Source of the DNA: Candidatus Polarisedimenticolaceae bacterium
GTDB lineage: Bacteria; Acidobacteriota; Polarisedimenticolia; Polarisedimenticolales; DASRJG01
Assembly: GCA_036376135.1 (NCBI GenBank)
Contig: DASVAW010000159.1
Coordinates: 22,386 to 86,385 of the forward strand
Direction: 5' to 3'
Length of the DNA: 64,000 bases
Shown here: one piece after another, positions 42,310-52,551 of the stretch
How positions within the stretch are numbered: the stretch's first letter is position 1
Layout: the number at the start of each line of letters is the position of its first letter
Notes under the pieces: generated by a model
Seen by the model: only the letters and a program-made list of their open reading frames with translations
What the model was told of the DNA's origin: nothing
Databases searched by the model: none
Program-made: the position numbers and the translations under genes

Positions 42310-44733
42310 TCAGTTGGCGGTTTCGGAGGACACCGCCGCCTCGTCCTCGGTCTCCTCGGGAACGACCGGCGGCACGAGCGAGGCCTCCGGGATCGGCCTC
42401 GTCCGGAGCGCCGTGCCGAAGACGAGATCCAGAACGGCGTCGATCTCCTGGACGAAGTGGAAGGTCAACGCCTCTTTCACGGAGGCGGAGACGTCCTCCA
42501 GGTCCTTCGCGTTCTTGTCGGGGAGAATGACGCGCCGGATCCCGGCGGACTTCGCGGCGATGACCTTCTCCTTGATGCCGCCCACCGGAAGCACCTTGCC
42601 GCGCAGGGTGATCTCGCCGGTCATCGCGAGATCACTCGGCGCCGGGAGCCCCGTGAGGAGCGAGACGAGGGAGACCGTGAGCGTGACGCCCGCGGACGGC
42701 CCGTCCTTGGGCGTCGCGCCGGCGGGAACGTGAATGTGGAAGTCGCTCGACTCGAACAGGTTCTCGTCCACGCCGATGGCCTGGCTGTTCGTGCGGATCC
42801 AGGAAAGCGCCGCCATCGCGGACTCCCGCATGACGTCGCCGAGCCTTCCCGTGATCGTGACCTTTCCCTTGCCCTTCATGCGCGTCGACTCGACGAAGAG
42901 GATCTCGCCGCCCACCTGGGTCCAGGCGAGGCCCACCGCCACCCCGCTCCGGTCCGTCCGCTCGGCGAGCTCCCGGAAGAACTTCTCGGGGCCGAGCAGC
43001 TCGGCCACGAGCGTCTCGTCGACCACGAACGGCCCCGTCTGCCCCTCGGCCACCTTCCGCGCGATCTTCCGGCAGACGTTGGCGATCTCGCGGTCGAGGT
43101 TGCGGACGCCCGCCTCTCGCGTGTAGTCGGCGACGATCTTCGCGAGCGCGCCTTCCGTGAACGTCACCTGATCGGGCTTGAGTCCGTGGTCGTCGATCTG
43201 GCGGCGGACGACGTGGGCCTTCGCGATCTCGAGCTTCTCCTCCTCCGTGTATCCCGGGAGGCGGAGGATCTCCATCCGGTCCCGAAGCGGGGGCGGAATC
43301 GTGTCGAGCATGTTCGCCGTCGTCACGAAGAAGACCTTGCTGAGGTCGAACGGCACCTCGAGGTAATGGTCGGAGAAGGAGAAGTTCTGCTCCGGGTCGA
43401 GGACCTCGAGCAACGCCGACGAAGGATGGCCGCGGAAGTCCGTGCCGACCTTGTCGATCTCGTCGAGGACGATGACCGGGTTCTTGGTCCCGGCGCGCTT
43501 GATCCCCTGGATGATGCGGCCCGGAAGCGATCCGATGTACGTGCGACGGTGTCCCCGGATCTCCGCCTCGTCGCGGATGCCGCCGAGCGAGATGCGGCCG
43601 AACTTCCGCCCCATCGCGCGGGCGATCGACTTTCCGAGGGAGGTCTTCCCGACGCCGGGAGGGCCGGCCAGGCACAGGATCGGGCCCTTGAGGTCCTTCT
43701 TCAACGATCGCACCGCCAGGTACTCGAGGATCCGGTCCTTCACCTTCTCGAGGTCGTAGTGGTCCTCGTCGAGGATCGCTCGCGCTTCGTGGATGTCGAG
43801 CTTGTCCTCGGTCTCGACCGACCACGGCAACGTCACCAGCCAGTCGAGGTAGGTGCGCGCGACCGTGTATTCCGCCGCCTGCGGCGGCATCTTGCTCAGC
43901 CGGTCGAGCTCTTTCTCCGCGGCCTTGCGGGCCTCCTCGGGCATCCCCGCGGCCTCGATCTTCTTGCGGAACTCGTCGATCTCCTGCTGCCGGTCGTCGT
44001 CCTCGCCGAGCTCCTTCTGGATCGCCTTCATCTGCTCGCGCAGGTAGTACTGCCGCTGGGTCTTGCCGACCTCGTCGGCCACCTGCGATTGGATGCGGCT
44101 CGAGATCTCCTGCAGCTCGACCTCGCGCGTGACCGTCTCGACGAGCTTCTGGATCCGGTCCTTGACGTTGGCGCGCTCGAGCAGGCCGATCTTCTCCTCG
44201 ACGGAGATGTTCAGGACCGACGCCGCGAGGTCGCTGAGCCTCGCCGGGTCGCCCGCGCCCGCGGACAGCACCATCTCGCCGAGGTCGTTCGAGATGTTCG
44301 GCGAGATCTGCACGAGCTTCTGGAACTGGTTGATCAGGCTTCGGACGTGGGCCTCGAGCTCGACGCCCGACTCGACGACGTCGTCGAGGACGCTGATCGA
44401 GGCCTTGATGAACGGCTCGGTCGCCGTGAACCGGTCCACGCGCGCACGCCCGAGCCCCTGGATGATCAGGTTGACGTTGTTCCCGTTGAGCCGGACCACC
44501 TTCAGGATGCGCGCGACCGCCCCCACGCGGTACATGCCGGAGGGGTCGGGATCGTCCTCGGCCGGGTTGCGCTGTGAGACGACCGCGATGAGCTTGTTCT
44601 CGGCGACGACGTCGTCGAGGAGGTTGAGCGTCTTCCTCCGGCCCACGGAGATCGGCATGATCGCGTGCGGGAACAACACGCTGTTGCGAAGGGGGAGAAC
44701 GCCGATCTCGGCCGGGATGCTCAGGTTTTCCAT
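42310..44733 (-). CDS. lon: ATP-dependent protease Lon
   Basis: An 807-residue LonA. N-terminal substrate domain (about 1-300) with coiled coil, AAA+ module with Walker A G-P-P-G-V-G-K-T (about 360) and C-terminal protease domain with catalytic S680 (G-P-S-A-G) and K723 (I-K-E-K), 43 residues apart as in E. coli Lon. It degrades misfolded proteins in the cytoplasm. It lies between csp and an Hsp20 gene, and its promoter region carries its own inverted repeat. Confidence 0.97.
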   Translation of the reverse strand: MENLSIPAEIGVLPLRNSVLFPHAIMPISVGRRKTLNLLDDVVAENKLIAVVSQRNPAEDDPDPSGMYRVGAVARILKVVRLNGNNVNLIIQGLGRARVDRFTATEPFIKASISVLDDVVESGVELEAHVRSLINQFQKLVQISPNISNDLGEMVLSAGAGDPARLSDLAASVLNISVEEKIGLLERANVKDRIQKLVETVTREVELQEISSRIQSQVADEVGKTQRQYYLREQMKAIQKELGEDDDRQQEIDEFRKKIEAAGMPEEARKAAEKELDRLSKMPPQAAEYTVARTYLDWLVTLPWSVETEDKLDIHEARAILDEDHYDLEKVKDRILEYLAVRSLKKDLKGPILCLAGPPGVGKTSLGKSIARAMGRKFGRISLGGIRDEAEIRGHRRTYIGSLPGRIIQGIKRAGTKNPVIVLDEIDKVGTDFRGHPSSALLEVLDPEQNFSFSDHYLEVPFDLSKVFFVTTANMLDTIPPPLRDRMEILRLPGYTEEEKLEIAKAHVVRRQIDDHGLKPDQVTFTEGALAKIVADYTREAGVRNLDREIANVCRKIARKVAEGQTGPFVVDETLVAELLGPEKFFRELAERTDRSGVAVGLAWTQVGGEILFVESTRMKGKGKVTITGRLGDVMRESAMAALSWIRTNSQAIGVDENLFESSDFHIHVPAGATPKDGPSAGVTLTVSLVSLLTGLPAPSDLAMTGEITLRGKVLPVGGIKEKVIAAKSAGIRRVILPDKNAKDLEDVSASVKEALTFHFVQEIDAVLDLVFGTALRTRPIPEASLVPPVVPEETEDEAAVSSETAN

Positions 44734-44792
44734 GCGACCTCGCCGCCGATGCGAGCCCTGAGAGGGCCCCTCCGGCACGCCGATGCTACGCC

Positions 44793-44834
44793 AGGGACGC
44801 GGGAATAGTAGGCGTCCCTGCGGCCGACGGCCAA
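44793..44834 (-). promoter_or_regulatory. lon promoter with inverted repeat over the -10
   Basis: TTGGCC (44834-44829), 18 bases, TACTAT (44810-44805). AGGGACGC (44793-44800) and GCGTCCCT (44812-44819) are perfect inverted copies that bracket the -10, as a repressor operator would. It is not a CIRCE or HAIR (HspR) element. Confidence 0.5.
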
Positions 44835-44868
44835 CCGCGGGGACGCCCGGCTCGAACGCTCGAGGATC

Positions 44869-45309
44869 TCAAGCGGTGCGGATTTCCACCCGCTTGGGCT
44901 TCGACGCCTCGGACTTGGGAAGCTGGATCTCGAGGACGCCGTCGCGGTAGCTGGCCGCGATCCTGCCGGCGTCCACGGTCGTGGGAAGCGTGAAGCTGCG
45001 CGTGAAGTTGCCGTGCTGGCGCTCCAGGCGATGGCTCGTCGCGCGGGCGAGGATCTCGTCGCGCCGCCTTTCACCCGTGAGGGTGAGCACCCCGTTCTCG
45101 ATGCGCAGGTCGATGTCCTCCTTGCGCATCCCGGGAAGCTCCGCCCGCAGGTAGAGCGTGTCGTCCTTCTCGAAGATGTCGACGGGGGGCACCCACGTCC
45201 CGTAGGGCTCCCCCTCGCGCGCGAGCGCCGAAGGCTCGGCGAGCATGCGGTTGAGCCGGTCGGACATGGTGACGAGCTCACGGAAAGGATCCCAACGCAC
45301 CAAGGTCAT
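44869..45309 (-). CDS. small heat-shock protein, Hsp20 family (second copy)
   Basis: A 146-residue protein starting M-T-L-V-R-W-D-P-F-R-E-L, with an alpha-crystallin domain (about 38-138) and the D-G-V-L-E-I-Q-L-P-K signature, ending in a basic tail. It differs enough from the Hsp20 at 5168 to be a separate paralogue. The ATG has GGAGGTGAGG upstream. Located directly upstream of lon on the same strand, it may be partly co-transcribed, though lon has its own promoter. Holdase for heat-damaged proteins. Confidence 0.94.
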   Translation of the reverse strand: MTLVRWDPFRELVTMSDRLNRMLAEPSALAREGEPYGTWVPPVDIFEKDDTLYLRAELPGMRKEDIDLRIENGVLTLTGERRRDEILARATSHRLERQHGNFTRSFTLPTTVDAGRIAASYRDGVLEIQLPKSEASKPKRVEIRTA

Positions 45310-45351
45310 CGTCCTCACCTCCTCGCGGCCTGCTGCGCCGCGACGCGCAAG

Positions 45352-45380
45352 GCTTTAAGACGGTGCCGGAGGGGTGTCAA
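45352..45380 (-). promoter_or_regulatory. promoter of the second hsp20
   Basis: TTGACA (45380-45375), consensus, 17 bases, TAAAGC (45357-45352). It lies just after the end of the elongation-factor gene. The perfect -35 resembles that of clpB (2460-2465), but no common heat-shock operator was found. Confidence 0.6.
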
Positions 45381-45388
45381 GGCGACGG

Positions 45389-47464
45389 TCAGTCGTACAG
45401 GCGCTGGTGCTGGGAGGCGGCGAGCTGATCCGGAACGGGCCGGTAGTCGAGCGGCTCGAGCGAAAACGAGCCGCGCCCCTGCGTGCTCGACCGGAGCAGG
45501 GTCAGGTAGCCGAACATCTCGCCGATCGGGACGACACCCCGCACGACGACCGCGCTCCGCGAGAATCCCGTGTCCTCGACGACGGCGCGACGCTGGTTGA
45601 GCGTCTTCACCACCGCGCCGAGAAAATCCTCCGGGACGCGAACCTCGAGGCGACCGTACGGCTCGAGCACGACGCCCCCGACCCGGCGCAGCACGTCGCG
45701 GAACGCGAGGCTCGTCGCGGAGTTGAGCGCGATCTCGGGCTGACCCACGTCGTCGAACACGGCCTCCACCAGACGAAGGCGGACGCCGGTGACGGGGTAG
45801 CCGAAGACCCCGCCGCCGTCGGCGGCGTTGCGAAGGCTGTCCACGAGCCCGGCGACCATGGCGGCAGGCACGGCGCCGTGGGCGAGCGCGCTCTCGGCGA
45901 CGACGGACGCCCCCGGCTCGGGGAGCGGCTCGACCTCGATCGCGACCCGTGCGAAGAGGTTCTCGCCGCCGACCTGCCGGCGATACTCGGCCTCGCCGCG
46001 CGATCCGGCGCGCACCGTCTCGCGGAACGAGACGCGGGGTTTCCCCGACGCGAGGGAGAGTCCGAAGTCCCTCGCGAGCCTCCCGAGCGTCACGTCGAGG
46101 TGGAGCTCTCCCATGCCGGAGAGCAGCAATTGCCCCGTCTCCGGGTCGACCGAGGACCGCAGGGTCGGATCCTCGCGCTGCACGCGGGCGAGGATCTCGG
46201 ACAGCCGGTCCCGATCCGCGCTCGAGCGCGGCTCGACCGCCACCGACACGACGGTGGAGGGGAACTGGATCGGCTCGAGGAGCACCGGCGCCGCCTCGTC
46301 GCAGAGGGTGTCGCCGGTCTGGGACCGGTGCAGCGCCGCGACCGCGACGATATCCCCCGCCTCGAGGACCTCGACCGGCTCCCCGCGATCCGCGTGCATG
46401 CGCAAGACGCGCCGCAGCCGCTCCCGCTCGCCCGTCCTCGGGTTGAACGCACGCTCCCCCGCGGGGAGCCGCCCGGAGTACACGCGCAGATAGAAGAGAT
46501 CCGCCGAGGGGGTCGCCACCACCTTGAAGACGAGAGCGGAGAACGGGGCCTTGGGCGAGCACGGGCGGTCGAGCGGCGCCCCGGTCCTGGGGTCGTGGCC
46601 GGTGAGCGGCGGGACGTCGACGGGGGACGGGAGCAGCGCGCAGACCGCGTCGAGCAGCGGCTGGACGCCGAGGTTCCGGAGCGAGGCGCCGCAGTAGACC
46701 GGGACGGCCGTGCGGGCGATCGTGGCGGCGCGCGCCGCCGCGGTCAGCGCGTCGGCGGAAACCTCCGCCTCGGCGAGGAACAGCTCGGCGAGCGGATCGT
46801 GGACCTCGGCGAGGGACTCGATCGCCTCCTGACGGCGACGCCTGGCCTCGTCGAGCAGGCGATCGGGAACCGGGCCGGCGACGACGTCCCTTCCGAGGGT
46901 GGCCGCGTCGAAGGTGAGGTATCGCATGCCCACGACGTCGACGATGCCGCGCAGCGTCTCCGCCGCTCCGTCGGGAAACTGGAGGGGAACCGCCCGCGCC
47001 CGAAGCCGCTCGCGCATCGAGAGGACCGCGGCGTCGAAGTCGGCGCCGACGCGGTCCATCTTGTTGACGAACGCGATGCGCGGGACGTGGTAACGGTCGG
47101 CCTGGTGCCAGACCGTCTCCGATTGGGGCTCGACGCCCTCGACGCCGTCGAAGATCACGACCGCGCCGTCGAGCACGCGCAGGGCGCGCTCGACCTCGGC
47201 GGTGAAGTCGACGTGCCCGGGCGTGTCGATGAGCTGGATCTCGTGGTCTTTCCAGTAGAGCGTCGTCGCCGCGGCGGAGATCGTGATGCCTCGGTCGCGC
47301 TCGTCCGGACGGAAGTCCATCACGGCCTGGCCGTCGTGGACCTCGCCCATCCGGTGGCTGCGGCCGGTGTAGAAGATGAACCGCTCGGTGGTCGTCGTCT
47401 TGCCCGCATCGATGTGGGCGACGATCCCGATGTTGCGGACGCGTTCGATCGGAAGGGTGGGCAT
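45389..47464 (-). CDS. fusA: elongation factor G-like GTPase, probably a second EF-G paralogue
   Basis: A 691-residue five-domain translational GTPase: P-loop A-H-I-D-A-G-K-T-T (about 16-24), switch motif R-G-I-T-I, D-T-P-G-H, N-K-M-D, then domains II-V with 'FSRSAVVVRGVVPIGEMFGY' near the end. It is not in a str operon (no rpsL, rpsG or tuf), and the switch I segment 'MDFRPDERDRGITI' differs from housekeeping EF-G, so it is likely an EF-G II/recycling type paralogue. A HEAT-like protein gene lies 7 bases upstream. Confidence 0.88.
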   Translation of the reverse strand: MPTLPIERVRNIGIVAHIDAGKTTTTERFIFYTGRSHRMGEVHDGQAVMDFRPDERDRGITISAAATTLYWKDHEIQLIDTPGHVDFTAEVERALRVLDGAVVIFDGVEGVEPQSETVWHQADRYHVPRIAFVNKMDRVGADFDAAVLSMRERLRARAVPLQFPDGAAETLRGIVDVVGMRYLTFDAATLGRDVVAGPVPDRLLDEARRRRQEAIESLAEVHDPLAELFLAEAEVSADALTAAARAATIARTAVPVYCGASLRNLGVQPLLDAVCALLPSPVDVPPLTGHDPRTGAPLDRPCSPKAPFSALVFKVVATPSADLFYLRVYSGRLPAGERAFNPRTGERERLRRVLRMHADRGEPVEVLEAGDIVAVAALHRSQTGDTLCDEAAPVLLEPIQFPSTVVSVAVEPRSSADRDRLSEILARVQREDPTLRSSVDPETGQLLLSGMGELHLDVTLGRLARDFGLSLASGKPRVSFRETVRAGSRGEAEYRRQVGGENLFARVAIEVEPLPEPGASVVAESALAHGAVPAAMVAGLVDSLRNAADGGGVFGYPVTGVRLRLVEAVFDDVGQPEIALNSATSLAFRDVLRRVGGVVLEPYGRLEVRVPEDFLGAVVKTLNQRRAVVEDTGFSRSAVVVRGVVPIGEMFGYLTLLRSSTQGRGSFSLEPLDYRPVPDQLAASQHQRLYD

Positions 47465-47471
47465 CGGGCCT

Positions 47472-49172
47472 TCAGTTCACGTAGCGGCCGCCGTCCCCGC
47501 CGGCGCCGCGGTCGTCGTCGCCGGGCTCCCGTGCCTGGCGGTCGCGTTCTTCCTCGATGGCGCGGAGGATCTCCTCCTCCTCGGGGATCCGCACGTTGTG
47601 GATCGAGCCGAGCAGGAGCACCCCCTGGCCGACCATCGCCGGATCCTCGTCGAGCCAGTCGCGCAGCGGGTCGATCAGCTCCTCCGCGCCGAAGAGGCTC
47701 ACCCATTCCGCGCTCGTGCCGGGGCCCACCTCCTCCATGAACCAGTCGAGGTTGGCCACGACCGCCTCGTAGGCGTCGCGCGTCCCGAGGTCGCACAGGA
47801 GGACGAGCAGACTGTGGGCGGACTCGACGTCCACGGTCCCGCCCTCGATCTTCGCGCGGGCCGGCGCGACGACGGCCTCCCCCATCTTGCCGAGGGCGCG
47901 CTCCGCGGCGCCGTACACGTACGAGTTCTCGTCGGACAGGTACTCCATGACCTCGGGGATGAAGTGCACGGAGCGCAATTCGCCGAGCGTCTCGAGGGCG
48001 ACCACCTTCGGGAAGAACGGCCCCTGCGCCTCGAGCATGCGCAGGCACCAGTCCTGGGCCTTGGACGCGCGCGCGTCGTCGCCGCGGCACAGCACCGCGA
48101 TCGCCGGCGGGAGGTCCGGGAGCACGAAGGCCGTCTCGAGCTCCGCGAGGCGGAGCAGCTTGTCCAGGTCCCCGCGCGCGCGCTTGAGCGCGAGCTCGGC
48201 GTTGACGTACCGCGCGACGGCGAAGGCCGCGGACAGCTGGAAGCCCACGACCCACTGCTGGAACTGGTGGCCGAGGCGCTCGGCGTCCTGCAGGAGGTCC
48301 GCCTTCACGAAGGCCTCGACCGCGGCGGCGATGCGGCCGGGAAGGCCGTCCTCGGGGTCGCGAGGCAGGCGCGAGATCGCCTCGAGGGTCCATTCGGCGA
48401 TGCCGCGCACGATCTCCGCGTGGCCGCCGGTGCGGAACCGTTGCGCGATCCCGCGGATCGTCGGCTCCCCCATCGCGGCCAGGATGTCCGAGTCGTAGGC
48501 GGAGTCGACCGCCTTGATCGTCTTGCGCAGCTCGATCCGTCCCGACGGCCCCGTCCGGAAGCACCAGCCCGCGTCGTCGATCTGCAGCGATTCCATCAGG
48601 GTCCGGAACCCCTCGCCCGCGTTCTGCGCGCCACGCCACTGCAGGGCCATGTGGAACCGGCGCAACACGTCGGCGATCTCGTGGGAGTCCGCGACCTTCA
48701 TCGCGCCTCCGAGCGCCGCGGGCTCGGTGAGCAGCTCGACCTTGCGCGTCGTGAACTCACGCACGAGCGCGCGGGCCTCGGGGGTCCCGAACTCCGCCAG
48801 CGCCTCGACGATCAGCCCGAGCGACGGAGCGTTGAGGTCGCCGCGGGGGAACGCCGAGGCGGCGACGTCGACGGTCCCCGGGTACCCCAGGCGCGCGAGC
48901 GCCTGCAGGCACTGGCCCGGCACCACCCCGCGCAGCAGCTTGAACGCCCGGAGGAGGATCGCGTGGTGGCGCGCATCGCCGTGCTCGCCGAGGTGACGGG
49001 CCACCAGCGAAGGCGTCGCTTCGTGGTCGTCGAGCAGGAACGGCGCGATGGCGTCCGAGCACCGCTCGGGAAAATGGCGGATCAGGCGGTCGACGCCCCA
49101 GTAACGGACCTCCGCGTCCTCCCACTTGGTGAACCGGACGAGTTCGTCGAAGTCCCAGATGCGTTCGGACAC
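47472..49172 (-). CDS. HEAT-like repeat protein
   Basis: A 566-residue soluble helical protein from a GTG start. Repeating units of about 30-40 residues with paired helices ('DAEVRYWGVDRLIRHFPERC', 'APFLLDDHEATPSLVARHLG', 'IPEVMEYLSDENSYVYGAAE') resemble HEAT/PBS-lyase-type repeats. The C-terminus is acidic and Gly/Asp-rich. Such scaffolds bind other proteins; the partner is unknown, but close linkage to the EF-G paralogue suggests a joint role. No catalytic motif is seen. Confidence 0.7.
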   Translation of the reverse strand: MSERIWDFDELVRFTKWEDAEVRYWGVDRLIRHFPERCSDAIAPFLLDDHEATPSLVARHLGEHGDARHHAILLRAFKLLRGVVPGQCLQALARLGYPGTVDVAASAFPRGDLNAPSLGLIVEALAEFGTPEARALVREFTTRKVELLTEPAALGGAMKVADSHEIADVLRRFHMALQWRGAQNAGEGFRTLMESLQIDDAGWCFRTGPSGRIELRKTIKAVDSAYDSDILAAMGEPTIRGIAQRFRTGGHAEIVRGIAEWTLEAISRLPRDPEDGLPGRIAAAVEAFVKADLLQDAERLGHQFQQWVVGFQLSAAFAVARYVNAELALKRARGDLDKLLRLAELETAFVLPDLPPAIAVLCRGDDARASKAQDWCLRMLEAQGPFFPKVVALETLGELRSVHFIPEVMEYLSDENSYVYGAAERALGKMGEAVVAPARAKIEGGTVDVESAHSLLVLLCDLGTRDAYEAVVANLDWFMEEVGPGTSAEWVSLFGAEELIDPLRDWLDEDPAMVGQGVLLLGSIHNVRIPEEEEILRAIEEERDRQAREPGDDDRGAGGDGGRYVN

Positions 49173-49209
49173 GTCGGCTCCCCGCCCCCGAGAAAGAGCG
49201 GGGATTCTA

Positions 49210-49908
49210 TCACCCGGTGTAGGCGTCCATGATTGCGGCCCCGACGATGCTCCGGTCCCACGCGAGCAGCGCCGCGACCGCCGGGTCGGCCGCAAGCCCC
49301 GCGTCGGCCGCCAGGGGGGCGGACATCGTCGCGAGCGCGAGGTCCGCGAGGGTGAGCCCGCCCCCGAGCAGGTGCGCGCGGCCCGCCAAGCGGTCGACGG
49401 CCAGGCGCGCGGCGCCTTTCGCCGCGACGAGATCGAGCGCGTGGCGGGAGGCGGAGATCCGGAAGCGCCGCACGACGACGCGACGCGCGAGCCGCTCCTG
49501 CAGCGCCCGCCGCCAGGCCGGGAGGTCCGGGAAGAACATCCGTCCGAGAAGTCCCGGGCGCGAGAGCACGTGGAAGTAGGCGATCCGGCGCGACATCGCC
49601 ATGAAGCGCTCGTCGGCCCAGTCCTCGAGGACCAGGCACTCCGCCCGGAGCGCCGGGTCCCGCGGAAGCAGCGCCGGCTCGGGGAACCGCTGCTCGAGGT
49701 GGAGCAGGATCGCGGTCGAGTCGGAGACGGCCCGACCGCCGTCGAGGAGCACGGGGACGAGCCCCTGGCCCGAGGCGCGGCGCGGGCTCCGGCGATCCGC
49801 CGGCGGGATGTTCTCGACGGCGTAAGGGATCCCTTTGCGCTCGAGCGCCAGCCGGACCTTGATGCAGTTGTGGCTGAACGGAATCTGGATGAGGCGGATC
49901 TCAGACAC
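49210..49908 (-). CDS. glutathione S-transferase-like protein
   Basis: A 232-residue protein. The thioredoxin-fold N-terminal domain has 'IPFSHNCIKVRLALERKG' (Ser/Cys in the catalytic region) and V-P-V-L-L-D, then 'VSDSTAILLHLEQRFPEP' (the Ser-Asp-Ser-Thr glutathione loop). An all-helical C-terminal domain follows (about 90-232). GTG 49908 overlaps the nadB stop by 8 bases. Cys next to the usual catalytic Ser makes substrate class uncertain. Confidence 0.75.
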   Translation of the reverse strand: MSEIRLIQIPFSHNCIKVRLALERKGIPYAVENIPPADRRSPRRASGQGLVPVLLDGGRAVSDSTAILLHLEQRFPEPALLPRDPALRAECLVLEDWADERFMAMSRRIAYFHVLSRPGLLGRMFFPDLPAWRRALQERLARRVVVRRFRISASRHALDLVAAKGAARLAVDRLAGRAHLLGGGLTLADLALATMSAPLAADAGLAADPAVAALLAWDRSIVGAAIMDAYTG

Positions 49909-51469
49909 GATAGTGGCACCCCATGCTTCGCTTGTTCTCCCAGGCGGCCTGCGCCACGACGGCGGCCGTCCGGACGGCATTACGCAGGCCGACGAGACCG
50001 TCCGTCATCCGGGCGCGGCGGTAGAACCGTTCGACCTCCCACTCGAGGCTGCGCAGCTCGTGCAACGCGCGCTCGAGCCGGGGGGTCGTTCGCACCAGCC
50101 CGACGTAATTCCACATGATGTGCTGGATCGACGACATGTCCTGGGCGACGAGCGCGGGGTCGGGGCGCTCGCGTCCGGCGTCGCGCCACGGGGGGATCTC
50201 GCCGGCGTCGGGAGGCGGCGCGGACGTAAGCGTGCGCTCGACGTCCGCAGCCGCGCGGCATCCCCAGACCACGCCCTCGAGAAGCGACGTCGAGGCCAGC
50301 CGGTTCGCCCCGTGCACGCCGCTGCACGCCACCTCCCCCACGGCGTACAGGTCGCGGATCGTGGTGCGCCCCCATGCGTCGACCCAGACGCCGCCGCAGG
50401 CGTAGTGCGCCGCGGGCACCACCGGCACGAGGTCCTTCGTGACGTCGGTACCGTAGGCGAGCAGGTCGCGGTGGATCGTCGGGAAGTGCTCGAGGATGCG
50501 CTCGCGCGGGATGTAGCTCCGCAGGTCGAGGAAGACGTTCGGCACGCCGTGCTCGAGCATCTCCTGGTGGATGCCGCGCGCGACGACGTCGCGGGGGGCG
50601 AGATCGCGCCACTCGGGGTCGTAACGCTGCATGAACGGCTGCCCCGCCGCGTCGGTGAGGCGCGCGCCGTCCCCGCGCACCGCCTCCGAGATCAGCAGCC
50701 GCGGCGCGTGCGGGTGGAAGAACGTCGTCGGGTGGAACTGGATGAACTCCGCGTTGATGACGCGCGCTCCCGCGCGGACCGCCATCGCGAGACCGTCGCC
50801 GCGCGCTCCGGCGGGATTGGTCGTCCGCAGGAAGATCTGACCGAGCCCGCCCGTCGCGAGCACCGTCTTGCGCGCGACGCAGCGCACGACGCGATCGCCG
50901 TCCCGCTCCAGCAGGTACGCCCCGATCGCCTTCGGAGGGTCGTAGACGTGGAGCCGGTTCGACGCGTGGTGCGAAGGGGTGAGCAGGTCGACCGCGGTGT
51001 GCGACGTCAGCAGCCTCACGTTGCGGTGCGCGCGGAGGGCCCCGACCAGCGCCTCCTCGATCGCGCGTCCGGTGAAGTCGGCCGCGTGGAGGATGCGCGG
51101 GAGCGTGTGCCCGCCTTCGCGTGCGAGCGCGAGCCCCCCGCGGTCGTCCCGGTCGAACGGGACCTCGAGGCGCTCGAGGAGGACCTCGCGGACCCGGTCG
51201 GCGCCCTCGCTCGCCAGGATCGCCACCGCCTCGGGGTTGCAGTGCCCGGCCCCGGCGCGCGCGACGTCCTCGGCGAGCTTCTCGGCCGAGTCGTCATGCC
51301 CCCGGTAGATGATCCCACCCTGCGCCCAGATCGTGTTGCTCTCCCCGGGATCCGCCGCCCGCGTCGCGACCACCACCGGGATCCCCGCGTCGGCGAGGCG
51401 CAACGCGGTCACGCCGCCGGCGATGCCGCTTCCGAGGACGAGGACTTCGGCTTCGACGAGCTCGGCCAT
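49901..51469 (-). CDS. nadB: L-aspartate oxidase NadB
   Basis: A 522-residue flavoprotein. N-terminal FAD site V-L-G-S-G-I-A-G-G, then 'WAQGGIIYRGHDD', 'FIQFHPTTFFHP' and the Arg-bearing 'GVHGANRLASTSLLEGVVWG' segment of NadB rather than SdhA/FrdA. NadB oxidises aspartate to iminoaspartate. It follows nadA by 7 bases on the same strand. With nadA it starts de novo NAD synthesis; the NAD synthetase pair is at 15-16.8 kb. nadC is not in the window. Confidence 0.95.
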   Translation of the reverse strand: MAELVEAEVLVLGSGIAGGVTALRLADAGIPVVVATRAADPGESNTIWAQGGIIYRGHDDSAEKLAEDVARAGAGHCNPEAVAILASEGADRVREVLLERLEVPFDRDDRGGLALAREGGHTLPRILHAADFTGRAIEEALVGALRAHRNVRLLTSHTAVDLLTPSHHASNRLHVYDPPKAIGAYLLERDGDRVVRCVARKTVLATGGLGQIFLRTTNPAGARGDGLAMAVRAGARVINAEFIQFHPTTFFHPHAPRLLISEAVRGDGARLTDAAGQPFMQRYDPEWRDLAPRDVVARGIHQEMLEHGVPNVFLDLRSYIPRERILEHFPTIHRDLLAYGTDVTKDLVPVVPAAHYACGGVWVDAWGRTTIRDLYAVGEVACSGVHGANRLASTSLLEGVVWGCRAAADVERTLTSAPPPDAGEIPPWRDAGRERPDPALVAQDMSSIQHIMWNYVGLVRTTPRLERALHELRSLEWEVERFYRRARMTDGLVGLRNAVRTAAVVAQAAWENKRSMGCHYRV

Positions 51470-51476
51470 CGCGCGG

Positions 51477-52508
51477 TCAGCCGATCGCGATCATGCGCTC
51501 GAGGGCGAGCGCCGCGCGGGTCCGGATCGGCTCGGGGACCTCGATCCGCCAGCGGTCGTTCCGGAGCGAGGCGAGGGTGTCCTCGAGGGTGATCTCGTTC
51601 ATGTGCGGACACCGGATGCTGCAGTAACGGAGCATCTCCTTCGCCGGGTTCGCCGCCGCGATGTTGTCCCCCATCGAGCACTCGGTGAGCAGGAGGTAGG
51701 ACGGTGCGTTCGATTCGGCGACCCGGCGCGCCATCGCCGTCGTCGACGCGGAGAAATCCGACGCGGCGACGACCTCGGGGCTGCACTCGGGATGCGCGAG
51801 GACGAGGACGCCGGGGAACTGCCGGCGCGCCGCCTCGACGTCGGCGACCGTGAAGCGCTCGTGGACCTCGCAGCGTCCCCTCCAGCCGATCATCTGGACG
51901 TCGAGGTCGCCCGCGACCGGTCCGCCGTCCCGCGACGGGAAGACGATGTGCTTGCCGGTCTCGCGGGCGACGTTGCGCGCGAGGTACTCGTCGGGAAGGA
52001 AGATCACCGTGTCCGTGTGGAGCGATTCGACGACCGCCACGGCGTTCGAGGAGGTGCAGCACACGTCGCTCTCGGCCTTGACGTCGGCGTAGGTGTTCAC
52101 GTACGAGACGACCGGCACGCCGGGGAAACGCGCCTTCAGCGCCCGCACGTCGGCGGCGGTGATGCTCGCCGCGAGCGAGCAGCCTGCCTTCTCGGCGGGA
52201 AGGAGCACGGTGCGGGACGGGTTGAGGATCTTCGCCGTTTCCGCCATGAAGCGCACCCCGCAGAAGACGATCACGTCGGCCTCGGCCTTCGCGGCGCGCC
52301 GCGACAGCTCGAGGGAGTCCCCCGTGATGTCGCAGATCGAATGGAACAGCGCCGGCTCCATGTAGTTGTGGCCGAGGATGACGGCGTTGCGACGGCGCTT
52401 CTCGTCGAGGATCGCCGCGGCGACGACGGCCTTCTCGCGAAGCTCGACGTCGGGGACGACCCGGTGGAGCCGGGCGTGGAGCTGCTCGTACATGGCCTGC
52501 GGGGTCAT
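51477..52508 (-). CDS. nadA: quinolinate synthase NadA
   Basis: A 343-residue [4Fe-4S] protein. The N-terminal 'AVILGHNYMEPALFHSICDI' region and three cluster cysteines (F-C-G-V-R-F-M-A-E, V-C-C-T-S-S-N, and C-S-I-R-C-P-H-M-N-E-I) are visible. It condenses iminoaspartate with dihydroxyacetone phosphate to quinolinate. The ATG is preceded by GGAGGG. First gene of the nadA-nadB-GST set, divergent from apaH. Confidence 0.95.
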   Translation of the reverse strand: MTPQAMYEQLHARLHRVVPDVELREKAVVAAAILDEKRRRNAVILGHNYMEPALFHSICDITGDSLELSRRAAKAEADVIVFCGVRFMAETAKILNPSRTVLLPAEKAGCSLAASITAADVRALKARFPGVPVVSYVNTYADVKAESDVCCTSSNAVAVVESLHTDTVIFLPDEYLARNVARETGKHIVFPSRDGGPVAGDLDVQMIGWRGRCEVHERFTVADVEAARRQFPGVLVLAHPECSPEVVAASDFSASTTAMARRVAESNAPSYLLLTECSMGDNIAAANPAKEMLRYCSIRCPHMNEITLEDTLASLRNDRWRIEVPEPIRTRAALALERMIAIG

Positions 52509-52551
52509 GGGCCCTCCGGCGGGGAAGATAGCCCACCCCGACCCGTGTAGC

